Part shown: one piece after another, positions 41,146 to 50,970 of the stretch
How the letters are laid out: every line of letters starts with the position of its first letter
Position numbering within the stretch: the first letter of the stretch is position 1
Origin: [Pseudopropionibacterium] massiliense
GTDB lineage: Bacteria; Actinomycetota; Actinomycetes; Propionibacteriales; Propionibacteriaceae
Direction of reading: 5' to 3'
Assembly: GCF_900607225.1 (NCBI RefSeq)
Contig: NZ_LR027842.1
Coordinates: forward strand, 990,651 to 1,054,650
DNA: 64,000 bases
The notes under the pieces: model-generated
The model's database searches: none
Seen by the model: the letters and a program-made list of their open reading frames with translations, nothing else
What the model was told of the DNA's origin: nothing
Position numbers and translations under genes: made by a program

Positions 41146-42072
41146 ATGTCGGCAAGCAAATCGGAGCGGCTGCTGAACCTGCTGATCATGCTGCTCAGCA
41201 CGCGGGACTGGGTGGGGCGCGATCGCATCCGGCAGGTCATCGAGGGATATCGCGGTTTGGACGATCGGAACTTCGACCGCACTTTTGAGCGGGACAAGGC
41301 CGAGCTGCGAAACATCGGGGTTCCGCTGGAAACAGGAAGCCATGGTCCTGATGGAGGCGAACCCGGCTACCGGGTGGATCGTTCCGCATTCGAGCTGCCA
41401 CCCATCTCCTTCACCGCGGATGAACTGGCTGCCCTGGGTGCCGCCGCCCGCGTGTGGCAGGACAGCGTCGCCGCCGAGGACACCCGGGTGGCGCTCGCCA
41501 CGCTGCGGGCAGCCGGAGCCGATCCGGACGCCGCCAGGCTGTTGACCCTGCAACCGCAGCTCACATCGGTCGACGGACTCGACGTGTGGTGGGAGGCGCT
41601 GCGGGATCGTCGTGAGGTGCGTTTCGGGTATCGCAACGAACTCCGCAGGCTCCAGCCGTGGCGGATCGTGCAGCATCGCGGGCACTGGTACGTGGTCGGG
41701 TTCGACCTCGACCGTGCGGAGAAACGCCACTTCAAGCTGTCCCGGCTCACGGCACCACCACGGGCGGTAGGGGAAAGCGCCTCCTACGAACCGCCGGAGG
41801 ACGTGACCGTCGAGTTCACCTCGTTGGAGCAGCGTCCCGCGGCCCGGGTCGCCCTGCGCCCCGGGTACGGACACGACCTGGCCCGCAACGCTCGACCGGC
41901 CACGCCGATGGCCGGTGACCCGGAGGGCTTCGAGGTCCACGAGCTGCCGTTGACACCGGTTCTCGTCGGAGAGATCTGCGCGTTGGGGGCGGACGCCATC
42001 GCCCTGGCACCGGAGGAGCTGGTGGACGACGTGGTGGCCCGGCTCCGGGCGGTCGCGGGGAGGTGCGCGTGA
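41146..42072 (+). CDS. pafB: WYL-domain transcriptional regulator PafB
   Basis: The protein has 308 residues. An N-terminal winged helix (SERLLNLLIMLLSTRDWVGRD) is followed by a WYL domain with HRGHWYVVGFDLDR and a WCX C-terminus. PafB with PafC activates the LexA-independent DNA-damage regulon in mycobacteria. AGGGAG precedes ATG 41146. The usual upstream prcBA/pafA proteasome genes are not here; gluQ is the neighbour. Confidence 0.9.
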   Translation: MSASKSERLLNLLIMLLSTRDWVGRDRIRQVIEGYRGLDDRNFDRTFERDKAELRNIGVPLETGSHGPDGGEPGYRVDRSAFELPPISFTADELAALGAAARVWQDSVAAEDTRVALATLRAAGADPDAARLLTLQPQLTSVDGLDVWWEALRDRREVRFGYRNELRRLQPWRIVQHRGHWYVVGFDLDRAEKRHFKLSRLTAPPRAVGESASYEPPEDVTVEFTSLEQRPAARVALRPGYGHDLARNARPATPMAGDPEGFEVHELPLTPVLVGEICALGADAIALAPEELVDDVVARLRAVAGRCA

Positions 42073-43001
42073 TGAGATCGACGGATCAGGTCCGACGCCT
42101 CATCCAGTTGGTGCCCTATCTCACCCGGCACCCGGGAGTGACGGTCACCGAGGTCGCCCACGACTTCCACACAACCCCGGCAGCGATCCTGCGGGACCTG
42201 GAGGTGATCCAGTTCTGTGGGCTGCCCGGGGGGCTGACCGATGATCTCTTCGACGTCGACATCGAGGGGGCCCGGGCCGACGGGGAGATCTACCTGTACA
42301 ACTCCGACGTGCTGGCCCGCCCCATGACCCTGACCGCGGTCCAGGCGGCGAGTCTCATGGTGGCCCTGGGAGCTCTCGTCGAGCTCGGATCCGACGCGGC
42401 CGCGAGCGCCCGGACGAAGCTCAGCGAGGCATGCGGGCAGGCGGGAACAGGGATCGAGGTCACCCTGACCGCGGGCGACGAGGAAATCCGCCACTCCCTG
42501 ACCCGGGCCTGCGAGGAACGCCGGGTCGTACGGATCGAACACGAGGGGACCGGGGGACAGGCCGTCGTGGAGGTGGAACCCGCCCGCCTGCGGGTGGTGG
42601 ACGGCACCACCTACCTCGACGCGTGGTCCCGGCTCCGGGGGGCCTGGCGCAGTTTTCGCATGGACCGGATCCGAGCCGTGGTGGTGAGTGAGGAGACCTC
42701 TCCGCAGCGGGACGGTCTGGAAGAGGCCACGGGCTCCTGGTTCGCCGATTCCGAACGTCGGGTGGAGTTGTCCCTGGGGCCCGGTGCTGCCTGGGTTCCC
42801 GAGTACTACCCGACCCATTCGGTCGAGTCCGACGTGACCGGTCTGAAGGTGGTGCTTCCCGTCGGCAGCCGTGACTGGTTGGTGTCCTTGCTGCTGCGCC
42901 TCGGGGAGGATGTCGTGATCGTCAGTGACGGCGAGGCCGTGACGGAGGCCGCGGAACGAGCCCGGGAGGCCTTGCGCGCATATGAATCTCCGAAGACCTG
43001 A
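42069..43001 (+). CDS. pafC: WYL-domain transcriptional regulator PafC
   Basis: The protein has 310 residues and is a paralogue of PafB. The winged helix reads VRRLIQLVPYLTRHPGVTVTEVAHDF, and a WYL-like domain contains TYLDAWSRLRGAWRSFRMDRI. It forms the functional complex with PafB. GTG 42069 overlaps the pafB stop, and ATG 42072 is an equally likely start. GGGGAGG is the SD. The tatAC group follows. Confidence 0.9.
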   Translation: MMRSTDQVRRLIQLVPYLTRHPGVTVTEVAHDFHTTPAAILRDLEVIQFCGLPGGLTDDLFDVDIEGARADGEIYLYNSDVLARPMTLTAVQAASLMVALGALVELGSDAAASARTKLSEACGQAGTGIEVTLTAGDEEIRHSLTRACEERRVVRIEHEGTGGQAVVEVEPARLRVVDGTTYLDAWSRLRGAWRSFRMDRIRAVVVSEETSPQRDGLEEATGSWFADSERRVELSLGPGAAWVPEYYPTHSVESDVTGLKVVLPVGSRDWLVSLLLRLGEDVVIVSDGEAVTEAAERAREALRAYESPKT

Positions 43002-43030
43002 CTGAACCTGGACGCGGCGTCGGGTACGAT
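43002..43030 (+). promoter_or_regulatory. Promoter ahead of the small TM gene and tatAC
   Basis: CTGAAC at 43002-43007 and TACGAT at 43025-43030 have a 17-base spacer. The start codon GTG 43039 lies at the expected transcription start, so the message is probably leaderless. The -35 overlaps the last bases after the pafC stop. Confidence 0.6.
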
Positions 43031-43038
43031 CTCGTAGT

Positions 43039-43224
43039 GTGATCTGGGCAATCGTTCTTGGCTGCTTGGCAGCGGTCGGGGTGGTGGCCCTGGTGGTGAT
43101 GGCCGTCGGGGTACGCAACAAGGTCGATGACGTTCTGGTGGAAGTGCAAATGCTGGAGGAACGCCGCGACGAGTTGAAGGAGCTCACGGCTGGTATCCAG
43201 CTGCCCCACAAGCACCATACGTAA
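43039..43224 (+). CDS. Small single-pass membrane protein
   Basis: The protein has 61 residues. One N-terminal helix (IWAIVLGCLAAVGVVALVVM) is followed by an acidic coiled-coil-like segment (VDDVLVEVQMLEERRDELKEL) and a His-rich end (PHKHH). It begins right after a good promoter and precedes tatA by 43 bases. I do not recognise the family. A role with Tat or as an envelope scaffold is only suggested by position. Confidence 0.7.
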   Translation: MIWAIVLGCLAAVGVVALVVMAVGVRNKVDDVLVEVQMLEERRDELKELTAGIQLPHKHHT

Positions 43225-43267
43225 ACTTCACAGGAAACGAACGAATCCAAAAAGAGGTAACTGCACT

Positions 43268-43591
43268 ATGCCAAACATTGGTGTCCCGGAACTGCTGATC
43301 ATTCTGGTCGTCGCTCTGCTGCTGTTTGGTGGCTCCCGTCTGGCGGGGCTCGGAAAAGGAGTCGGGCGTTCCATCCGGGAGTTCAAGGAGGAGGTCAAGG
43401 CCGCCGATTCCAAGGAAGAGGACAAGAGCTCCGAACCTGAGGTGGTGGAGGCGGAGATCGTCGACGACAAGGCAGCGGAACTGGAGCGCCGCCAGCGTGA
43501 ACTGGAGGCCCGGGAGCAGGCCCTCAAGGAAGCCGAGCTGAGGGCCCGGGAGGCGGCGCTGAACGCTCGTGAAGCCGAGACGGGGAACTGA
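43268..43591 (+). CDS. tatA: Twin-arginine translocase subunit TatA
   Basis: The protein has 107 residues. An N-terminal membrane helix (ELLIILVVALLLFGGSRLA) and amphipathic helix (GLGKGVGRSIREFKEEVK) are typical, with the F-G hinge present. A long Glu/Ala/Arg-rich coiled-coil tail of about 60 residues follows. It multimerises to form the Tat pore for folded proteins. AAAGAGGTAA is the SD. It lies directly before tatC. Confidence 0.94.
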   Translation: MPNIGVPELLIILVVALLLFGGSRLAGLGKGVGRSIREFKEEVKAADSKEEDKSSEPEVVEAEIVDDKAAELERRQRELEAREQALKEAELRAREAALNAREAETGN

Positions 43592-43596
43592 TCACG

Positions 43597-44472
43597 TTGA
43601 GTTCCGACGCCAGCAGCGCTGAGGCGAAACCGCGTCGGTCCAGCTGGTTCCGCCCACCCAAGAAGGAATCCCCGGACGGAAGCATGTCCTTGGGGGACCA
43701 CCTCCGGGAGATCCGCTACCGTGTCACGGTCTCGGTGCTGGCTCTGGCCTTGGCGGCAATTGCCTGCGCCTTCTTCTATCAGCCTCTGGTGCTGTTCATC
43801 ATGGAGCCCTACAACGTCGCCAGGGCTGACGTGGAGGCGGCGAATCCCGAGGCCAACCTCCAACTCGCCAACACCGGCGTGACCGGGCCCTTCACCCTCG
43901 GGGTGGTGATCCTGATCGTCTGCGGGCTGATCTTCACCATACCGGTGTGGCTCTACCAGATCTGGGCCTTCGTGGCCCCGGGGCTGCTCGCCAAGGAGAA
44001 GAAGTACGTGCTGTACTTCATGTCGGCGGGAATCCCGCTGTTCCTGGCGGGCTGCGCCATGGGCTACTGGGTCTGGCCCAAGGGCATCGCGGTCATGTTG
44101 AGTTTCACGCCGCAGGACCTGGGGATCATGAACTACCAGGACATGGCGGAGTTCGTGACCCTGGAGCTGAAGATCATCCTCATCTTCGGGGCATCCTTCC
44201 TGCTTCCCGTGATCGTGGTGGCGCTCAACCTGTTCAACGTCGTGCGTGCCCATCAGCTCAAGAAATGGCGCAAGGGTGTGTTCTTCGGCTCCTTCGTCCT
44301 CGCCGCCGTTGCGACACCGTCCACCGACCCGTTCACCATGCTCTGCATGGCCATCCCCATGACCCTGTTGTTCTACATCTCCGAACTGATCTGCCGCGCT
44401 CTCGACAAACGCAAGGGCATCGTCGCCGCCGAGGAGGAGCAGTTCAACATCGACGTGGACGACGGCAAGTGA
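43597..44472 (+). CDS. tatC: Twin-arginine translocase subunit TatC
   Basis: This six-helix membrane protein of 291 residues binds twin-arginine signal peptides. SLGDHLREIRYRV is the conserved signature, with its Glu. Later come FTIPVWLYQIWAFVAPGL and SFLLPVIVVALNL. The start is TTG 43597 if the charged N-terminus is real; ATG 43684 (MSLGDHL) is an alternative. The stop overlaps the lipid kinase GTG. Confidence 0.94.
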   Translation: MSSDASSAEAKPRRSSWFRPPKKESPDGSMSLGDHLREIRYRVTVSVLALALAAIACAFFYQPLVLFIMEPYNVARADVEAANPEANLQLANTGVTGPFTLGVVILIVCGLIFTIPVWLYQIWAFVAPGLLAKEKKYVLYFMSAGIPLFLAGCAMGYWVWPKGIAVMLSFTPQDLGIMNYQDMAEFVTLELKIILIFGASFLLPVIVVALNLFNVVRAHQLKKWRKGVFFGSFVLAAVATPSTDPFTMLCMAIPMTLLFYISELICRALDKRKGIVAAEEEQFNIDVDDGK

Positions 44473-45383
44473 ACCAACTGGCGAAACCGCGCCTGCTGAC
44501 CCTGGTGGTCAACGAGCGCTCGGGCGGGGGACGCGCGGGCCGCGTGCTGCCGAAGGTGGCGCGCAGGCTACGCGAGCAGGTTCCCACCGCGGAACTGCAC
44601 ATCATCTCCTCCAGCTCGTGGACCGAGGCCGAGAAGCTGACCCGGGCCGCGGCCCTGGAGGCCCGGCCCGGGGATGCGCTGCTGGTGATGGGCGGTGACG
44701 GCATGGCCCATCTCGGGCTCAACGCCGCGGCGGGCACCGATGCGACCCTCGGGTTGATCCCCGCGGGCACCGGAAATGATTTCGCACGTGGTGTAGGCGT
44801 GCCCCGCACCGTGGACGAGGCCGTCGGGGTGATCGTCGCAGGTCGAACCCGGACCGTCGACCTGGCCCACATCTCCAACGGCACCTTCCCCCGGCGTTAC
44901 GTGGGTGCGGTGGTCTCCACCGGCTACGACGCCCGGGTGAACCGCTCCACCAACCACATCAGGCTGCGGTTGGGGGCTCTCAGCTACGGCTACATCGCGT
45001 TGCGGGAGCTGGCCTCCTTCTCCCCGCTCCACTACGACATGATCATCGACGGTGTGCGTCGCCGCCAAGAGGCGATGCTGGTCGCGGTCTCCAACACGGG
45101 AATCTTCGGCGGCGGCATGCGCATCGCCCCCGAGGCCGACCCCGCCGATGGTCTCCTCGACGTCACCGTGGTCGGCCCGGTCTCGCGAACCACCCTGCTC
45201 AGGTTGCTGCCGGCCATGTACTCCGGGGCCTTCGTCAAACATCCCTGCGTGGAGCAGTTCCCGGCGCGCAGCATCGAACTGGCCGGCGAGGGGCTGTTCG
45301 TGATGGGCGACGGCGAAGAACTGGGAGAGGTGCCCGTGCGCGTCGAGTGCGTGCCGGGGGTGCTCAAGGTCTTCGTCGCCTGA
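44469..45383 (+). CDS. Diacylglycerol kinase-family lipid kinase
   Basis: The protein has 304 residues. The DAGK catalytic domain shows LVVNERSGGGRAGR, the LLVMGGDGMAHLGLNA glycine loop and IPAGTGNDFARGVGVP. A beta-sandwich domain follows. It probably phosphorylates diacylglycerol to phosphatidate at the membrane face. GTG 44469 overlaps the tatC stop. Confidence 0.9.
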   Translation: MNQLAKPRLLTLVVNERSGGGRAGRVLPKVARRLREQVPTAELHIISSSSWTEAEKLTRAAALEARPGDALLVMGGDGMAHLGLNAAAGTDATLGLIPAGTGNDFARGVGVPRTVDEAVGVIVAGRTRTVDLAHISNGTFPRRYVGAVVSTGYDARVNRSTNHIRLRLGALSYGYIALRELASFSPLHYDMIIDGVRRRQEAMLVAVSNTGIFGGGMRIAPEADPADGLLDVTVVGPVSRTTLLRLLPAMYSGAFVKHPCVEQFPARSIELAGEGLFVMGDGEELGEVPVRVECVPGVLKVFVA

Positions 45384-45405
45384 GGCGCCCTGCTACGTTG
45401 GGGCG

Positions 45406-48150
45406 GTGACCGATCAGGTGCAGCGCTTCGCCGCGCTCTACTCCTTTCCGCTCGACGACTACCAGATCGCCGGCTGCGAGGCCCTGGCCTCGGGGTCGGG
45501 GGTGCTGGTGGCCGCGCCCACCGGGGCCGGCAAGACGGTGGTGGGTGAGTTCGCCGTGTGGCTGGCCCTGGAGACCGGCACGCGGTGCTTCTACACCACC
45601 CCGATCAAGGCGCTGAGCAACCAGAAGTACCACGACCTCGTGGCGCGTCACGGCGCGGACCGGGTGGGATTGCTGACGGGCGATTCCTCGGTCAACGGCG
45701 ACGCCCCGGTGGTGGTGATGACCACCGAGGTGCTGCGCAACATGATCTACGCCTCCTCGACGGGGTTGAACAACCTGGGTCACATCGTCATGGACGAGGT
45801 GCACTACCTGGCTGACCGGTTCCGCGGCGCCGTGTGGGAGGAGGTCATTCTCGGACTGGCCCCTCGGGTGCAGATCACGGCGCTGTCGGCGACCGTCAGC
45901 AACGTGGAGGACTTCGGCGACTGGCTGCGCACCGTGCGAGGAAGCTTCGATGTGGTGGTCTCCGAGAGACGCCCCGTTCCCCTCTACCAGCAGGTACTGG
46001 TGGGGACGAAACTGGTGGACCTGTTCGAGGGCGTCGCCCCGACCGCCAGGGAACTGCCCGGCAGTCGGGGCGCGAAGGTGAACCGGGAGCTGCTGAAGGT
46101 CTCCCGCGCCGAGGCCACCCGGGTGCGCGACGACTCCCGGCGGCCCCGTGGGCGTTCCGGCCGGGGGAAAAGACCCCGCGGCTCCGGCTCCTTCGGTGGG
46201 GAGGTCCATCCGCGGTTCGCGGGGCACCGCACCTCGCGGGCCGAAATCACGCGGGTCCTGGAGAGGACCCGGCTGCTGCCCGCGATCTGGTTCATCTTCA
46301 GCCGGGCCGGGTGCGACGCCGCAGTCGCGCAGCTGCTCGACGCCGGGATGAACCTGACCACCCGTGACGAGGCCGCCCTGCTCGGGGAAATCGCAGATCG
46401 GCACGTCAGCGGATTGTCGGTCACCGATCTGGACGCGCTCGGCTACGAGCACTTCCGGGCCGCCCTCTGCGCGGGGATCGCCGCCCACCACGCCGGGCAG
46501 CTGCCCGTCTTCAAGGCGATCGTGGAGGAGGGATTCGCCACGGGGGCCTGCAAACTGGTCTTCGCCACCGAGACGCTGGCGCTCGGCATCAACATGCCAG
46601 CCCGGACCGTCGTGCTGGAGAAACTGGTCAAGTACAACGGCGAGGCCGTGGTGGACATCACCCCGGGGGAGTACACCCAGCTCACCGGGCGGGCGGGTAG
46701 ACGCGGCATTGACGTCGAGGGACACGCGGTCGTGCAGTGGCAACTCGGAATGGATCCGCGAGCGGTCGCGGGCCTGGCATCGAGGCGCACCTATCCGCTG
46801 CGTTCCTCCTTCGCGCCGAGCTACAACATGGCCGTCAACCTGACCGCGTCGCTGGGCCGGGAGCGGGCACGCGACGTGCTGAACCAGTCGTTCGCGCAGT
46901 TCACCATCGACAAGACCGTGGTCAAGGCCAGCCGCGCGCACCGCGATCGCAGCCGGGAGATCGCCGCCAGCCGGGCCGGGACCGAGTGCCACCTGGGGGA
47001 TTTCATGGAATACGCGGCCCTGCGGGAGGAGATCTCCCGGCTGGAGGGCACCTCCGCGGCCGCCCGCCGCGCACGCCGCGCCGACGACATCGCCGAGGCC
47101 ATCTCGAAACTCATGCCCGGGGATGTGATCTGGGTGCCGAGGCAGGGCTGGTGCGTGGCCCTGACCATCGGGCAGAAACAGAGCCGCGACGGCGTGCCGT
47201 GGGTGCAGGTCATCGCAGCCGACCACACCGTGCTGCGGCTGCGGCCCCACGACCTGCCCGGCGCCCCCGTCCCCGTCGCCCGGGTGAGGGTGCCCCGGCG
47301 TTTCTCCGTGCAGGACCGTAAGGCGCGCCGGGAGCTCCTGGCCGGGTTGTCGGCAAAACTGGAGTCCGTCGACCCCGAAACCCCGGTCCTCGAACCGACC
47401 CCGACCGACGAGGAGCAGGCGAAGCGGATCGCGGAGCTGCGGCGCCGGATGAAGCGGCACCCCTGCCACGGCTGCGAGGAACGGGAAGTGCACGCCGTCG
47501 CCGCCGCACGCGTCATCCGCCTCGAACGGGAGGCATCGCGCGAGAAGACCGCGTTGACGGGACGCGCGAACTCCCTGGCCGTGCAGTTCGACCGGGTCTG
47601 CGGGGTGCTCTCCGATCTCGGTTACCTGCACGGGGACGAGCTGAGCGATGCGGGACGGATGCTGCGCCGCATCTACAACGAACTGGACCTCGTCGCCGCC
47701 GAATGCATCCGCCGCGACGTGTTCGCGGGCCTGGACGGGCCGCAACTGGCCGCCGTGTTGTCGTCGCTGCTCTACGAGTCGCGGCCGGGTCGCGACCAAC
47801 GGCACCCGCGCATGCCGGATGCCGCCAGCGAGGCCGCGCAGTCCGCGCTGCGGACGGTGTGGCGTGAGATCGGGGCGCTGGAACGCAACCACCGCCGCGA
47901 CCGGGGACGCGAACCCGACATCGGTTTCGCGGAGGCGGCGTGGCGCTGGGCCAGCGGCCAGGAACTCGCGAAGGTGCTGCGCATCAGCGGCCTGCCCGCC
48001 GGCGATTTCGTGCGCTGGGTGCGACAGGTCGTCGACCTGGCCGGCCAGATCGCGACGGCAGCGGGGCCCGGGGACCTGCGCCGCACCTGCCGGGAAGCGA
48101 TCGCCGCGATGCGCCGCGGGGTCGTCGAGACCGATATCGAGGAGGACTGA
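45406..48150 (+). CDS. helY: Ski2-like DExH-box helicase HelY
   Basis: This superfamily 2 helicase has 914 residues. Walker A is [13 protein letters not shown] near residue 38, DEVH is in [14 protein letters not shown] near 130, and SAT is in TALSATVSN. An Arg/Gly-rich insert (about 225-265) precedes the second RecA domain, with [15 protein letters not shown]. The C-terminal part holds an arch-like and helical bundle region. GTG 45406 is six bases after TACGTT (45394-45399), implying a leaderless start. The order tatA-tatC-helY is conserved in actinobacteria. Its RNA or DNA target is unknown. Confidence 0.92.
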   Translation: MTDQVQRFAALYSFPLDDYQIAGCEALASGSGVLVAAPTGAGKTVVGEFAVWLALETGTRCFYTTPIKALSNQKYHDLVARHGADRVGLLTGDSSVNGDAPVVVMTTEVLRNMIYASSTGLNNLGHIVMDEVHYLADRFRGAVWEEVILGLAPRVQITALSATVSNVEDFGDWLRTVRGSFDVVVSERRPVPLYQQVLVGTKLVDLFEGVAPTARELPGSRGAKVNRELLKVSRAEATRVRDDSRRPRGRSGRGKRPRGSGSFGGEVHPRFAGHRTSRAEITRVLERTRLLPAIWFIFSRAGCDAAVAQLLDAGMNLTTRDEAALLGEIADRHVSGLSVTDLDALGYEHFRAALCAGIAAHHAGQLPVFKAIVEEGFATGACKLVFATETLALGINMPARTVVLEKLVKYNGEAVVDITPGEYTQLTGRAGRRGIDVEGHAVVQWQLGMDPRAVAGLASRRTYPLRSSFAPSYNMAVNLTASLGRERARDVLNQSFAQFTIDKTVVKASRAHRDRSREIAASRAGTECHLGDFMEYAALREEISRLEGTSAAARRARRADDIAEAISKLMPGDVIWVPRQGWCVALTIGQKQSRDGVPWVQVIAADHTVLRLRPHDLPGAPVPVARVRVPRRFSVQDRKARRELLAGLSAKLESVDPETPVLEPTPTDEEQAKRIAELRRRMKRHPCHGCEEREVHAVAAARVIRLEREASREKTALTGRANSLAVQFDRVCGVLSDLGYLHGDELSDAGRMLRRIYNELDLVAAECIRRDVFAGLDGPQLAAVLSSLLYESRPGRDQRHPRMPDAASEAAQSALRTVWREIGALERNHRRDRGREPDIGFAEAAWRWASGQELAKVLRISGLPAGDFVRWVRQVVDLAGQIATAAGPGDLRRTCREAIAAMRRGVVETDIEED

Positions 48151-48917
48151 TGGGAGTCGCGTTGCGCGTGATCCCCTGCCTGGACGTTCACGACGGGCGG
48201 GTGGTCAAGGGGGTCAATTTCCGCGATCTCAAGGACGCCGGGGATCCGGTGGAGCTGGCCGCCCGTTACGGGGCGGAGGGGGCGGATGAGTTGACCTTCC
48301 TGGACATCTCCGCGTCCGCGCAGGGCCGGGAAACCACCCGGGAGATGGTGACCCGGTGCGCGGAGACCGTGTTCATTCCCCTCACCGTGGGAGGCGGGGT
48401 GCGGTCGGTGGCCGACGTGGATGCGCTGCTGCGCTGCGGGGCAGACAAGGCGGGCATCAACACAGGGGCGCTCGCCGATCCGGGGGTGATCGACAAAATC
48501 GCGGCGCGTTTCGGCAACCAGGTGCTGGTGCTGTCCCTGGACGCCCGGCGCGCGGACTGGGCGCCCTCCGGGTTCGAGGTCACCACGCACGGTGGTCGCA
48601 GGCCGGCGGGCCGGGATGCCGTCGAATGGGTGAAGGAAGCAGTGGATCGGGGTGTCGGGGAGGTGCTGCTCAACTCCATGGACGCCGACGGCACCACCGA
48701 CGGTTTCGACATCGGGATGATCCGGGCGGTCCGCGCGGTCGTGGACGTGCCGCTGATCGCTTCCGGTGGGGCGGGAACCACGGCCCACTTCGTCGAGGCC
48801 GCCCGCGCGGGCGCGGACGCGGTGCTGGCGGCAAGTGTCTTCCACTACGGGAGGCTCACTATTGTTGGGGTCAAGCAGGAGCTGGCCCGGGCCGGCTTCG
48901 AGGTACGAGGAGTCTGA
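48150..48917 (+). CDS. hisF: Imidazole glycerol phosphate synthase cyclase subunit
   Basis: This (beta/alpha)8 barrel of 255 residues closes the imidazole ring in histidine synthesis with ammonia from HisH. The catalytic Asp residues are in [14 protein letters not shown] and LVLSLDAR. Phosphate-binding [10 protein letters not shown] and [11 protein letters not shown] are present. ATG 48150 overlaps the helY stop by one base (TGATG), with GGAGG upstream. No other his gene is in the window. Confidence 0.94.
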   Translation: MGVALRVIPCLDVHDGRVVKGVNFRDLKDAGDPVELAARYGAEGADELTFLDISASAQGRETTREMVTRCAETVFIPLTVGGGVRSVADVDALLRCGADKAGINTGALADPGVIDKIAARFGNQVLVLSLDARRADWAPSGFEVTTHGGRRPAGRDAVEWVKEAVDRGVGEVLLNSMDADGTTDGFDIGMIRAVRAVVDVPLIASGGAGTTAHFVEAARAGADAVLAASVFHYGRLTIVGVKQELARAGFEVRGV

Positions 48918-48922
48918 AGACC

Positions 48923-49324
48923 ATGAGCGATTGCCTGTTCTGCCGGATCATCGAGGGCGAGATCCCCTCGAAGTTCGTCTACGAGGACGAAACCGCCGTC
49001 GCCTTCCTGGACATCAACCCGTGGCAGCAGGGACACACCCTGGTGGTTCCGCGCCGCCACGTCGCCGACGCGCTGGAGGACCCAACAGCACTGGCAGAGA
49101 TCACCCCCGCCATCGGGGCGGTCGGCAACCTGCTGAAGAAGAAACTGGGCGCCAGCGCCTGCAACATCCTCAGCAACGCTGGCGCCGACTCCGGGCAGGA
49201 AGTCTTCCACCTCCACGTCCACGTACTGCCCCGCTACGCGGACAACCCGGGCATCTCCAACATGCGCGGACCGATCAGCGACGACCTGGACCAGGTGCAC
49301 TCCCGCATCACCGCGAAGCGATGA
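48923..49324 (+). CDS. HIT-family nucleotide-binding protein
   Basis: The protein has 133 residues of the Hint branch. It starts CLFCRIIEGEIPSKFVYED and has the histidine triad HLHVHVLPR. Such proteins hydrolyse AMP-linked phosphoramidates. It follows hisF by five bases and is convergent with lexA. A 7-bp hairpin lies just after its stop. Confidence 0.92.
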   Translation: MSDCLFCRIIEGEIPSKFVYEDETAVAFLDINPWQQGHTLVVPRRHVADALEDPTALAEITPAIGAVGNLLKKKLGASACNILSNAGADSGQEVFHLHVHVLPRYADNPGISNMRGPISDDLDQVHSRITAKR

Positions 49325-49329
49325 CACCA

Positions 49330-49351
49330 GGTGCGGTTGGCGCGCCGCACC
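49330..49351. terminator. Hairpin between the HIT gene and lexA
   Basis: GGTGCGG (49330-49336) pairs with CCGCACC (49345-49351) around an 8-base loop. It is convergent between two genes, so termination is plausible, though no clear T-run follows on either strand. Confidence 0.45.
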
Positions 49352-49438
49352 TGTTCCCAAGGAATCAAGAAGAGCCCGGACCCGCCGGGCGGATGGCATC
49401 TCCGCGCCCGGCCATGGAGGTTTCCTCCTGAACCGGTC

Positions 49439-50242
49439 TCACACCCGCCGCATGACCGCCACCACCTTGCCCATGATGCGGGCACCGGTGCCGTCGATGG
49501 GGGAGTAGGCGGCGTTGTGGGGCATCAACCAGGCCTTGCCGCCCCTGCGGCTCAGGGTCTTCACCGTGGCCTCGTCGTCGAGCAACGCGGCGACGATGTC
49601 GCCGTTGTCGGCATCGGACTGCTGCCGCACCACCACCCAGTCGCCGTCGCAGATGGCGGCGTCGATCATGGAGTCCCCGCGCACCTCCAGCATGAAGAAC
49701 GTGCCCTTCCCGACCAGCTGCCTGGGCAGGGAGAAGACGTCCTCCACCTGCTCCTGGGCGAGAATGGGGCCGCCCGCCGCGATCCTGCCCAGTAGGGGCG
49801 TCTCGACTGCCTCGGGACGTGAGGTGTGGGTCTGTTCGGGGTCTGGAAGCTCCGGTGCGGGTGCCTCGGGGGCGACGGTCTCCGGCAGGGTCACCACCAT
49901 GGCCCGCGGCCGGTTCGGGTTGCGGCGGATGAAACCGGCTTTCTCGAGCACCTTCAGCTGGTAGGCGACCGAGGAGGTCGATGCGAGACCGGCGCGTTCG
50001 GCCAGTTCGCGCATGCTCGGGGGGTAGCCGTTTGCCTCCACGGCGTCCCGGATCAGTTTCAGCAGCAGCTGCTGGCGAGGAGTGAGGTTTCCGGTCCCAC
50101 CCGAGGGGGAGGAGAGCTCGGCTATGCGCGCCACGTCGGCGGCCGCCTGTGCCTTGCTGGGACGCCCTGCGCGCGAAGTCTTGCGGGAGGGAAGCCGGAT
50201 GATCGTGGCCTCCGCGGTTTCCTCGTGGGTCTCTTCTGCCAT
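49439..50242 (-). CDS. lexA: LexA SOS repressor
   Basis: The protein has 267 residues. An extra N-terminal arm of about 50 residues (with AGRPSK) precedes the winged helix ([40 protein letters not shown]). The cleavage site is Ala156-Gly157 in [11 protein letters not shown]. The Ser191-Lys228 dyad lies in RGDSMID and ATVKTLS. RecA-triggered self-cleavage relieves repression. An SOS box lies 22 bases before the ATG, giving autoregulation. Confidence 0.95.
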   Translation of the reverse strand: MAEETHEETAEATIIRLPSRKTSRAGRPSKAQAAADVARIAELSSPSGGTGNLTPRQQLLLKLIRDAVEANGYPPSMRELAERAGLASTSSVAYQLKVLEKAGFIRRNPNRPRAMVVTLPETVAPEAPAPELPDPEQTHTSRPEAVETPLLGRIAAGGPILAQEQVEDVFSLPRQLVGKGTFFMLEVRGDSMIDAAICDGDWVVVRQQSDADNGDIVAALLDDEATVKTLSRRGGKAWLMPHNAAYSPIDGTGARIMGKVVAVMRRV

Positions 50243-50263
50243 GACGCCATCCTACCCCAGAAT

Positions 50264-50279
50264 ACGAACATCTGTTCGA
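50264..50279. promoter_or_regulatory. SOS box (LexA operator) of lexA
   Basis: ACGAACATCTGTTCGA matches the actinobacterial/Gram-positive consensus TCGAAC-N4-GTTCGA at 11 of 12 defined positions. It lies upstream of lexA on the minus strand. Confidence 0.88.
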
Positions 50280-50386
50280 GGATGGCGGTGCGGAGCGAAA
50301 ATGTCGGTGTCGGCGTGTTGACTCCTTCCGTGACGCAATGGGAATCGAAAAGGTGTTTGAAACTGTGTGCGGGTTCCTGTAGCGTT

Positions 50387-50402
50387 TCGAACACAGGTTC
50401 GA
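50387..50402. promoter_or_regulatory. SOS box (LexA operator) of the divergent small gene
   Basis: TCGAAC-ACAG-GTTCGA is a perfect palindromic match to the SOS consensus. It lies 40 bases before the ATG of the small membrane protein at 50443. Confidence 0.9.
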
Positions 50403-50442
50403 CGTGCCGCGGATGGCGGCCGTAGTGGCAACAGGAGGAAGC

Positions 50443-50772
50443 ATGAGCATTGAAGCCGCTGAGATAACCACATTCGCCCGCTCCCGCAGGGGGCGCCGCG
50501 CGGGAGGCCCCGTCGGCCGTCCCGCCCAGCTCGCGCCCCGTGTCCGTTCGTCCCGCGGCCCCGCGACGCGCGGTCCCCTCGGCGGTTCCTCCTGCACGGT
50601 TGTTCGCCCCGGATCTCGTTTCGCACAGCGCCTCAAGTCGATGGCCTTCGCCGCTTTGGTGGTGCTCTCCTTCGTCGTCGCGGCGCCGGGAATCGCATCT
50701 CTCAACCAGCCCGACCCGACCCCGACGCCCACCGCGGGGGATCCCGCCTGGGCGCACGTCACGGGTCGCTGA
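50443..50772 (+). CDS. SOS-controlled small membrane protein, candidate division inhibitor
   Basis: The protein has 109 residues. An Arg/Gly/Pro-rich N-terminus of about 65 residues precedes one membrane helix (LKSMAFAALVVLSFVVAAPGI). A short Pro/Thr outside tail ends in AWAHVTGR. AGGAGG precedes ATG 50443, and a perfect SOS box lies 40 bases upstream. Genes divergent from lexA in other actinobacteria (divS, Rv2719c/chiZ) block division during DNA damage. This protein lacks a LysM domain but has the same place, size class and single helix. The function is inferred from that context. Confidence 0.8.
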   Translation: MSIEAAEITTFARSRRGRRAGGPVGRPAQLAPRVRSSRGPATRGPLGGSSCTVVRPGSRFAQRLKSMAFAALVVLSFVVAAPGIASLNQPDPTPTPTAGDPAWAHVTGR

Positions 50773-50970
50773 GAAGTTTTCCGGGACTTCCCAACGACAC
50801 GCCGTCGGTGTTTGACGGCGCGGGGTCATCGGCATATGGTTCCTACATCTAGTAGTTGCGACCCCGCTTTTACTCAACACGTTGTATTTATTGGGTGTTG
50901 AAGGGGGCTTAGGGGGAGCAGCGTCGCAAGCCGCGCCCCAGGGGACGGGGCCACTTGAAAGGACTCTGCC

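Noticed and set aside
45364-47892. Long minus-strand frame over helY
   Set aside because: The plus strand encodes an intact helicase with all motifs; the minus frame shows no domain.
50843-50910. Pair of NrdR boxes before nrdR
   Set aside because: Only a partial CTAC/GTAG palindrome is seen and a properly spaced second box is lacking; noted under nrdR but not called as a site.
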